Below are positions 7,831-16,300 of a DNA stretch of 19,944 nucleotides, in pieces (position 1 is the first letter of the stretch; every line of letters begins with the position of its first letter). The notes beneath the pieces were generated by a model. That model was not told where the DNA came from. It saw nothing but the letters and a program-made list of their open reading frames with translations, and searched no databases. The stretch spans positions 1 through 19,944 of the forward strand of contig JALXCH010000272.1 in the NCBI GenBank assembly GCA_026991005.1, written 5' to 3'. The DNA comes from Calditrichia bacterium (lineage in GTDB: Bacteria > Calditrichota > Calditrichia > RBG-13-44-9). The position numbers and the translations under genes were made by a program.

Positions 7831-8529
7831 ATGAATAAAAAATGGGTGTTTCTTTTAATCCTGATTTTTGCGGTTGGGCAAACCCTTGTTGCCGGGGAGC
7901 GGCCGGGGCAATTTTCCGCAGGATCCGAAGAGGGCGAGTCCACTTCTCTCCCTTCTCCCAGTGCGAAATATGTGCTCTACTCGCTTATTTTGCCCGGGGC
8001 AGGCGAGTACGCCATGGGGCACAAAGGCATTGGTAAGGTTTTTCTGGGAGCCGAAGTGGTATTGTGGGTCGCTTACTTTGGAACCAATCAGTACATTTCC
8101 ATACTGGAGGATGATTACCGGGCTTACGCCGCACTCCATGCCCAGGTGAATACCCAGGGGAAGAACGATCGCTACTGGGCGGCGGTGGGGAATAACGACA
8201 ACATTTATCAGTACAATCAGGAGCAGTTGCGCAATCGCAATATCGATGGGTTGTTCCCGGAGACGGATTTTTATTACTGGCAGTGGGACGAGTCCGAGAA
8301 TCGCTATCGCTACAATCGCATTCGGGTGGATGCTCACGACTGGCAGCGCCGAGCTACGTTTATTTTGAGCGGGTTTATCTTGAACCGGCTGGTCAGCGCC
8401 ATTGACGTGGTACGCCTTATTCGCCAGGGGAGGCAACCCGCTGAATCTCATTCCCATCTTCATTTCGATCTGCATTCTTCTCCCGTTTACGGGGACGTGT
8501 ATCGGGTAAATTTCTCCTATCGCTGGTGA
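7831..8529 (+). CDS. DUF5683-like membrane protein, second paralogue
   Basis: I prefer the ATG at 7831 (232 residues) over the in-frame GTG at 7801. The ATG is preceded by CGAGG at 7816-7820 with 10 nt spacing, and it puts a proper signal peptide at the N-terminus (MNKKWVFLLILIFAVGQTLV). The core is YSLILPGAGEYAMG, with PGAGEY at residues 55-60, then a hydrophobic segment (VFLGAEVVLWVAYF), an RYW segment and a C-terminal hydrophobic stretch ending in LVSAIDVVRLIRQ. These landmarks occur in the same order as in the 6744 protein, so the two look like diverged tandem duplicates; this one is shorter in its middle. The function is unknown. Signal peptide and hydrophobic segments place it in the envelope. 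It lies on the same strand as its neighbours with short gaps and is probably co-transcribed. Confidence 0.82.
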   Translation: MNKKWVFLLILIFAVGQTLVAGERPGQFSAGSEEGESTSLPSPSAKYVLYSLILPGAGEYAMGHKGIGKVFLGAEVVLWVAYFGTNQYISILEDDYRAYAALHAQVNTQGKNDRYWAAVGNNDNIYQYNQEQLRNRNIDGLFPETDFYYWQWDESENRYRYNRIRVDAHDWQRRATFILSGFILNRLVSAIDVVRLIRQGRQPAESHSHLHFDLHSSPVYGDVYRVNFSYRW

Positions 8530-8596
8530 GGAAGTAATGGGAGGGAAGTTATGGCACCACAACATCGGTTCTCAATTGGATTCTGGATGTAAAAAT

Positions 8597-8601
8597 AGGA
8601 G
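8597..8601 (+). promoter_or_regulatory. Ribosome binding site that fixes a GTG start
   Basis: AGGAG at 8597-8601 ends 9 nt before GTG at 8611. No in-frame ATG lies between it and the Rossmann motif of the encoded protein, so this site supports a GTG start for the reductase gene. Confidence 0.7.
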
Positions 8602-8610
8602 CGCAATTCC

Positions 8611-9504
8611 GTGGAAAAATTAAAGAGTGTTTTTATTACAGGTGCTTCCGGTTTTGTCGGGAATTATCTATTGAAAACTGCTCCCGAGTCAGTGGAAGTG
8701 CTGGCTCAATTCCGGCGCAATCGCCCCGCCGTGTGTGCTCCCCATTGCCGCTTCCTGCAAATTGATTTTTTAAACACCGAGTTTCAGTTCATTCAACTGT
8801 ATCGCCCCTCGGTTATTATTCACACGGCGGCTATGGCGCAATTGGATGAGTGTGAAGAGAAACCGCAAATGGCAGAAACCTTGAATGCCGAAGTGAGCCG
8901 GAAATTGGCAGAATGGGCGGCGGATATTGGGGCGCGCTTTATTCTACTCTCCACCGATATTGTCTTCGACGGTAAAAAAGGTAATTACAAAGAAACAGAC
9001 AAACCGCATCCCATTAACCATTACGGAGCCACCAAAGCCCGGGCCGAAAAATGGGTGCTGGAAGCCAATCCCGATTCGGTGGTGGTGCGCACCTCCATTA
9101 TTTACGGAAAAGCATTGGGCGGACGCCCCACTTTCACCGAAGTTCTTCTTAAGCGCCTCCGGCGCGGAGAGAATGTCCCGGTCTTTACCGATCAGTTTCG
9201 CTCTCCCATTTATATCGAAGACCTGGCACGTGCCCTGTGGGAATTAGCAGAGAATGATTTTCGGGGAATTTTGCACGTGGCAGGGCCGGAACGTCTCTCG
9301 CGTCAGGCGATTGGGCAACTGGTGTGTCAGCTCTTCAATCTGGACGAAAATTTGCTGGTTCCGGTACGCACACAGGATATCCATTTGCGGTCGCCCCGCC
9401 CTCTGGATACCTCCTTGAATACGGAACTTTCCCGTTCGGTGCTTCGCACCACTGTTCTACCTATGGAGCAGGGATTGTTAAAAGCTTTTTCTAACAACAA
9501 GTAA
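8611..9504 (+). CDS. RmlD-like NAD(P)-dependent sugar-nucleotide reductase (extended SDR family)
   Basis: This 297-residue protein begins at GTG 8611 behind a good AGGAG site. It has the Rossmann nucleotide-binding motif TGASGFVG (G11, G14, G17), an extended-SDR core with STDIVFDG at 114-121, and the catalytic YGATK (Y138, K142). Other matches are HTAAMAQLDECE in the cofactor half, RTSIIYG, and FRSPIYIEDLA followed by GILHVAGPE in the substrate half. The length and this set of motifs fit dTDP-4-dehydrorhamnose reductase (RmlD) relatives, which reduce a 4-keto sugar nucleotide in the last step of dTDP-L-rhamnose synthesis. No rmlA, rmlB or rmlC gene lies next to it, so the substrate is not assured; other RmlD-like reductases act on different sugars. 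The protein has no signal peptide and should be cytoplasmic. It is the last gene before a likely terminator. Confidence 0.88.
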   Translation: MEKLKSVFITGASGFVGNYLLKTAPESVEVLAQFRRNRPAVCAPHCRFLQIDFLNTEFQFIQLYRPSVIIHTAAMAQLDECEEKPQMAETLNAEVSRKLAEWAADIGARFILLSTDIVFDGKKGNYKETDKPHPINHYGATKARAEKWVLEANPDSVVVRTSIIYGKALGGRPTFTEVLLKRLRRGENVPVFTDQFRSPIYIEDLARALWELAENDFRGILHVAGPERLSRQAIGQLVCQLFNLDENLLVPVRTQDIHLRSPRPLDTSLNTELSRSVLRTTVLPMEQGLLKAFSNNK

Positions 9505-9526
9505 TTTATGATTTAACAGATGGATG

Positions 9527-9553
9527 TGTTCCTTTGAGTACGGAACGTTTTTT
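9527..9553 (+). terminator. Probable intrinsic terminator after the reductase gene
   Basis: GTTCC at 9528-9532 pairs with GGAAC at 9542-9546, extended by a T-G wobble (9527/9547). A 9-nt loop lies between the arms and six T follow at 9548-9553. It is 23 nt past the TAA of the reductase gene. The stem is short (5-6 bp), so efficiency is uncertain, but position and T-run are as expected. Confidence 0.55.
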
Positions 9554-9827
9554 GAAGTGTTACGGGAGTGTTACCGAAATTTGTGAATGTGACTCCCATC
9601 AAAGGAAACTGAAATCGAAATTGCTACATTTTCGCTAAATTTTAGGATCAAGGATAATTCAGATTTTCCCCGAATGGAGGCAGCTAAACCAACCATTCTC
9701 GGAACCTCTGTAATGTATTCCGGCTTTGTGAAAAGGGAATTTAAGTTTGAGAAAATTCTCCGATAATTGGAGAAAATGGATCCTCGATTCCGGGAAGCCC
9801 CGGTTCTGGATTAAACGATAAAATCCA

Positions 9828-9862
9828 CTCGATATTGGGTTTGCAATCATCCGATATTCGAG
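9828..9862. other. Imperfect hairpin in the leader
   Basis: CTCGATATTGG at 9828-9838 pairs with CCGATATTCGAG at 9851-9862 with one bulged base and one G-T wobble, leaving a 12-nt loop. An alternative outer pairing joins CCTCGA at 9782-9787 with TCGAGG at 9858-9863, enclosing a CCGGG/CCCGG hairpin. No T-run follows, so it is not a terminator. It may be an RNA structure or an operator-like site. Confidence 0.4.
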
Positions 9863-10101
9863 GTTCTAATATTAACCATAAAATTAATATCAAAATTGAT
9901 ACTTCACTCAATAAAACAATCACACTTTCGCAATGCCCATCGAGGAAAGGTCATCTTCTTCACGGCACATCACCAAAAGCAAAAGAATTATTCCGGGAAA
10001 TTTAATTTTTTAAGGATGAAAATGTTACCTGCCATTGTTCACCAGAAACTGTTAAGTGTTATTTCTTAGGGACAAGGTAGCAGAATTTCCCGTGAATAAT
10101 T

Positions 10102-10231
10102 TATCATAGATTAAAATAGGCCAAAATGTATGCGGAGCATGGGCTCCTGTCCGTACTATCTATTTTGATGAGGCGCATTACTTTAGTGGATAGTTCGGAT
10201 GTAGGGGCAGAAATATATCTGGCCTATGATA
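10102..10231 (+). other. Nested inverted repeats, possible structured 5' leader RNA
   Basis: An outer pair joins TATCATAG (10102-10109) plus ATAGGCC (10116-10122) with GGCCTATGATA (10221-10231). The left arm carries a 6-nt insertion relative to the right. Inside are two smaller stems: GGAGC 10134-10138 with GCTCC 10143-10147 (4-nt loop), and CCGTACTATC 10151-10160 with GATAGTTCGG 10189-10198 (one mismatch). Together they could form a three-way junction. I do not recognise it as a known riboswitch. It ends about 108 nt before the giant gene's ATG. Confidence 0.35.
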
Positions 10232-10323
10232 GATATTGAGCATCTTAATGAATGCTTTTGATTTTGTAGAATAGAATTTCTTTAACGGTTTTTTTACGAT
10301 AATGATGTGGGTGCAATAAAAAC

Positions 10324-10329
10324 AGAGGG
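10324..10329 (+). promoter_or_regulatory. Ribosome binding site of the giant gene
   Basis: AGAGGG at 10324-10329 lies 10 nt before ATG 10340 and 7 nt before an in-frame GTG at 10337. Either codon could start translation; the difference is one residue. The following codons encode a signal peptide, which supports this start. Confidence 0.65.
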
Positions 10330-10339
10330 TGACATCGTG

Positions 10340-13300
10340 ATGAGACGTGTTTTTCTTTTTGTTCTATTGACAATTGGTTTGCTATTTTCCCAGTCCATGC
10401 AGGTTACCTTGCAAACTCAGTTTCCTTCCCCATATTTAAGCGACTGGACGTCCACTCCCAACATTATTCAGGTTGTAGTTACCAATCCGGGTCCCACAGC
10501 GGGCACATTTTTTATTAAAACCGAATTGGAGTCCGATCAGTACGGTTTAATATTCCGGGGGGATACCCAACCGTTTACTGTTTTGGGTGGTGGAAGTTTT
10601 ACCATCGATAATACCCACCTGATTGATGTCAATACCGGAACCATAAACGAAGACCTTGTTCAACAGATTCGGCGCAGCAATATGATTCCCGAGGGAACCT
10701 ACACTCTGACGCTGGAACTGTACCGCGAAGGTGAACAAACCCCCATCGACGGCCCCATCTACGAAACGCTGTATATCGTGTCCTTCGACCGACCGGAGCT
10801 CATTATGCCTGCGGATGAGGAGGTGGTGCTGGATGAAACCAGCCTCATTTTCCAGTGGTCTCCGGTGGTCAATGGAATTCCCACTTTTCATGTGCGATAT
10901 CATCTGGCGGTATTCGAGATTTTACCGGGACAGGTACCCATTCAGGTAATTCAATCGGCGTATCCGGTGTTTGAGACCGATGTAAATGATGCGGAACAGT
11001 TGATCTACCCCATGTCTGCTTACGGACGGTTCGAAAGAGGTAAAAAGTACATCTGGTACGTACAGGCGTTTAACAATAATCCCGGTATTAATTTTGGCCA
11101 GCCGCTGGGAGAAAACGAAGGCCGCTCGGAAATTTTTTCGTTTTACTATCAGGAAAAACACGAAGCTACCCAAAACCTGAACACCCTCACCCGTCTGGAA
11201 TTGGTTTCCGGTGTGGCATATTTGAAAAATTTAAGCGGTACCACCAAAACCGAAACCGGGACGGAATACATCCTGAATGGAAGTGCGGATCTGGTGCTGT
11301 ATGTAGGCAGCGATTCGGTGGTGGTGAATGTATTCCTGAACAATTTAACCTTCTTAAAAGGAAGTTTATTCCCGCCCACATTTACCGGAGGCGAAGTGAG
11401 CGCTTCGTTATCCGGGCAATTAAATAACCTTGGCGGCCTGGCAAACTTGCCCATAGATGTAACTGGCCTCCATTTTACACCAGCCAGCGGACTGACCTTT
11501 CAGGCACGGTTTCAGCTTCCCGCTGGTGGCCTGGTCAATCCGGTTAATTTAACCGGAAATTTTACCCTGACCACAACTGGTTTTAGCGGTAATCTTTCCT
11601 ATACTGGAGATTGGGATCATTCGCTTATCCAGTTTGACCATGAATTGGTTAAATTCCGGGTAACGGGGATCCAGATTGATCTGGATAATCTGGATGCCCG
11701 CGCAGATGTTCGACTGAAGTACCTCACTTCTCCCAGTCAAATTCAAATCCCCAACATCCGGTTTAGTTCTTCCCGGTTCCAGATACCGGTCAATATTTCC
11801 GATACCGACACATTAAATCTGATTCCCGGATATGATGTGCTCAAATTAGTTACCCGGGGAATTAACGGCAACGTGACCCTGAATCCCACCAATGGAAATA
11901 TCGATTTTGATATTGTTTTTACGGCAGGTATCAAATTCCCGTATGTGGGAAATCCGACCCGGATTCCGGAGGTTTCTTTCCGGTTAAGCAGAGCGGGCGG
12001 TTTTCAATTGGTGAATTTCAGTCCCAATCTTTCGGGCAATTTGCGCTTAAATATGCGCTGGATGCAGATGGCGTTGCGGAATCTGGCGCTTACGTCCTTC
12101 ACCTATTCCGGTGGGCATTTCAATTTTGATCTAAATGTCGATGCCGACTTTTCTTTCCCGGACATTAGCGGGTTCGATACTCCGGTAATTCGCAATATTC
12201 ATTTCACCCAGAATGGAATCACCATTGGCGCCCAGACGTTTAGTAACCTTTCTCTTTCGCCAATCCAGCTTGCCGGATTGCGCCTGGAGTTGAAGCAGTT
12301 CCGGGTGGGTGCGGTGAATTTTAATTGGAGCAGTGGAACCTGGCCCAACTGGAATTTTTCGGCAGATATCGATGTAAAACTTCCCAATTTACCGTTAGAT
12401 TACGCTTCTGTGTTACGCCAGCAGGTATTCCACTTACAGAATGTGGGATTGGGTGGGGAACACATTCAGGTCAATTTCCCCACTGTGAATTTTACCGGAA
12501 CCGAAGGGGAGATTCCTCTGGGCGGAGGAGCCGCCTATTACGTGCGAACGCTTTCCGGAAAACTGGATCTGGACTGGAGCGGTGGTTCGCTGGTGAATCG
12601 TTCCACCCTGAGCATGACGGGTAGTCTCAAGCTGCCGGATATTCTCTCCTGCGGTTCGGTGCAGAATCTGGGAAGTTCCACCTTGCAAATGGACGGGTTT
12701 GGCCACATCAGTGGTACGGTGAACAATTTTGTTCCGACCTGTCCCATTCAGCTGGGATTTGTCTCACTAACGGTCAATTCCAGCAGTTTGAGTTTTGAAT
12801 TTTCCGGCAGTACCCAGCGGGCACGGATGAGTGCCTCCGTGAGTGCTTCCATGCCTGGCATCACCGGTGGAACCCATTCCACTGCTACTGGAAATATCAC
12901 GGTGGATCTGATTAGCGGAGAACTGCTGGAAGGGAGCCTCACCTTCCGCAATTTTGCTCTGCAGATTCCCACCAGCAGTCCCATTTTAACATTTCACATT
13001 TCCCAGGCCACGTTAAACAGAAATGGTCTGGAAATTAACGGTAGCCAGCAACTGGCACTGGGTGGTAGTACGGTCGGTGTAACATTTAATCATTTATTAA
13101 TCAATTTGCGCACCTTGCGGGTGGTTTCGGGTGATGCGACCTTCCAGAGCAATTTTGCCTTTCGGGTAGGCCTGAGCGGAGGTCAGTTAAGCTGGCAGGC
13201 GGTACAGGCAGGTGTGGCCAGTAGCTTGCATGATGCTTTACAGCTTAATCTACCTTCCAATATTCGAATTTCGTCCAATGGTTTACAAATTTCCGGTACT

Positions 13301-16300
13301 TCGCAGGTGCAGTTAAATTATCAGGGAATGGGTCTGGACAGCCTGCGGGCCGTTTTCTCCAACGATTTTGCTCTGCAATTCCAGCCTTTCCAGATTCGCT
13401 CCGGGATGGTGGAAATTTATTACAATTCCAACCGCATTGCTTATCTGGATCCCGGGGGTATCCATGTGAATCTGGGATATTTTGGTGTTCAGGCACTTCC
13501 CGACCGCTTGCCCTTACCGGATGTAAGCATTGCCTATCTGGTACTGAAGCAGGGTAACACTACATTGGTGGATGTAACCAATGTAAGCGGTGGAGTGCGG
13601 ATTGCTACCCGTACCGGACAACCGGTGCGGCTGGTCTTTCCGGCACTGCAGTTTAATCAGAGCACTCCGCCGGAAATTGGGGTGGAATTTTCCATTGTGG
13701 TCGATCCCCTCAATCTCCAGCTTACCAGTGGCCACATCCGCGCCGTTATTCCCGATAATACTCCGGGTTTCGACCTCTCGGCTGTCGGTATTCCTTTAAA
13801 CATTAAAAACCTGGATTATCGGGACATTAGCGGGGTGAAAACATTTACCTTCAAAGGATTACCAAAACTTTTCTCCACGGTGCTTTCGCCCAGCGATTCA
13901 ATTAGCCTCACTTTGAACGAAACCGGGCAGTTTGATGCCAATTTCAACCTTACCCTGAATAAAACGATCCCGCTGGTGAGCGGCAACGACATGATTCAAC
14001 TTTTCCTTTCCTCCCTCACCGGTCGGATCCAATGTAGCATCAGCTCGCTGAATTTCAGCCTTACCGCTTCGGCAGCACTGAAAATGCGATTAAACAACAG
14101 CCTCCAGGATGTAGTGGGAATGGATTTGAATGTAACGCAAGCGGGATTTAACGTACAAAACCTGCGGATTAATTCCAATCTGGGTAACCTCCCGTTAAAC
14201 CTGGGCGTTATCGATATGACGTTGGGGGACTTTACCATTCCCACCCTCACCTATAATCAGAGTTCCGGCTGGGATTTTGTATTCGATTTTTCGGCGAATC
14301 TGGGATTTCCGCAGTTTGGAAATTTCCGTTTACCCAAAATTGAGCACATTCGCATTTCGCGCAGCGGGATTCATTTCCCCGAAACCTCTTTCCCATCTTT
14401 AAATCTCACTCCTTTCCAGCTGGGTGGTTTTGGGCTGAAGTTGACTTCTTTACGGGTTCCTGAAGTCACAGTAAACTTCTTTGACGGATCGGTGGATTTT
14501 GGAAGCGCTTCCGGAATTCGTTTCGATCTGGAATTAAACATGCCCAACCTGGCATCCAACATGCCTCCGGCGTTGCAGAATATCGGGTTGCTGGTTAGTA
14601 ATTGCGGATTCTCCCATGGGATAATTACGGGAACCATTCAGAATAAGCAGGTGGCAGATCCTGGAATTGAAATTCCCATTGGAGGCGGTGCCAAATTCTT
14701 TGCCAAAAAGTTCCGGGGAAGCCTCTCGGGCGATAGCACCTCCACAGGATGGCAGCAGAAATTCGATGTGCTGGTGGAAGGTGCTTTCCAGGTGCCGCCG
14801 GGATTGTTCCCTTGCTCCTCGCCTACCAATATCAGTACTGCGCTACACATTTCTTCTTCCGGGCAGATTTCCGGGCAAATTGCGAACTTCCTTCCCGGGT
14901 GTCCTCTAAGGTTCGGCCCAGTGCGGTTGCAAGTGGATTCCTCCTCTCTGGCATTCCAGATTAACGGTGGCAATCAGTCGGCCATTATGGCTATGGCTGC
15001 CACGCTGAAGCTGCCGCCACCCACACCGGGAGATTCCATTACTGCTACGGGCAATATTACCCTGGATCTGGTAAACGGGGAATTCATTAACGGGCAAATC
15101 GCCATTAATACTCCTTTCCGCCTGAACCTGCCCATGGATGGCGATTTCCTGAGCTTTACCATCAACCAGGCGGTGCTGAACAAAGATGGGCTTCTCATTT
15201 CCGGCTCGAATACTCTGAATTTGGGTAGTGGTGCCAGCGTTACAGCCAATTTTAACAATTTGCTCATCGGATTAAGTCCTTTTGAGATTAAATCCGGGAA
15301 TGTAACCTTCTCCTCCTCATTTGCCTTCAAGATTACCTTGGAAAACGGTCAGTTAAAATGGCAAGCCACCGGAGTCAATCCCACGATTACGGAGGATTTC
15401 GGTGTGGCACTGAATCTGCCTTCCACTATGGGAATTCAGGACGGGAAGTTCTTTGCCAACGGAAGTGCGCAGGTGAATTTCCGCTATCAGGGGCAGGATT
15501 ATAACGGGTTAACGGTACAATTCAGAAATAATTTTAAAATGAATTTGTGGCCGCCCCGGGTGGTGGAAGGAAAAGCAGAGTTCATCCGCGATGGAGAGGT
15601 GCTGGCTTACATCGACAGTTCCGGATTTGTCCCGGGCAATATTCTGGCAGTGATTCCGCTGCCGGATACCCTAGGCCTGCCCAACAAAAATATCGCCTAC
15701 ATGCGGTTAAAAGATGATGCCGGTAATCTGCTGGTGGAAACCACGGATAACGGCAATGCCTATATGTTGCAGATAAAACCGGGCAAATCACTCAAAATCG
15801 TTATCCCGGCGCTAAAATACAACGGAAGCACACCACCCGAACTAACGGTTACTTCCTTAAGCATTGGGGTGAATAAAACCACGTACCAGCTGGTGAGTGG
15901 AGGAATTCAGATTGAGGCTCCGACCGATAATTCTCTGTTCGACCTGACTCCCCGGGGCATTCCGCTAAAAGTGACCCGCTTTGCAGTGCGTAAAAAGAGT
16001 GGGAATTACGGAGTACTTATTGGGGCAAAGATCCAGCTACCCCAGGCTCTTTCCGACATGGATTTAAGTGTGGATAGCCTGATGGTGAGTGCCAGTGGTA
16101 TTTCGGGAACGGTAACCGTGGGGCAGTACCACGCCAGTTACACCAGTGGTACAACTTACATCAAAACGGTTAATTTTGGCACGGATGTTCCGGTACAACT
16201 GAAAGTAGAGGGAATCCGAACCGACTTCTCGAACACGGGATTTCAGATTTCCTTTAGCGGCGATTTGTTTGTGGACTTGTTCAAGGAGAACAATAGCAGC

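Larger units (their letters stand above)
9554..10339. other. Long non-coding leader upstream of the giant gene
   Basis: About 790 bases contain no convincing gene on either strand. The minus-strand frames at 9659-9850 and 9741-9923 overlap each other and show no recognisable features. The region contains several inverted repeats: GGGAGT 9564-9569 with ACTCCC 9592-9597, CCGGG with CCCGG inside 9789-9803, a larger hairpin at 9828-9862, and a nested set at 10102-10231. I found no promoter that I could support with correct spacing. The promoter of the giant gene is presumably somewhere here. Confidence 0.6.

Noticed and set aside
6852..8565. Minus-strand frames at 6852-7634 and 7855-8565
   Set aside because: They are antisense to the two DUF5683-like genes, whose + frames have signal peptides, ribosome binding sites and shared motifs.
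9659..9923. Overlapping minus-strand frames of 63 and 60 codons in the leader
   Set aside because: They overlap in different frames, and have no ribosome binding site or recognisable features.
10236..10277. TTGAGC, TTGATT and TAGAAT-like boxes as a promoter for the giant gene
   Set aside because: No pair had both reasonable consensus and spacing, so no promoter was called.
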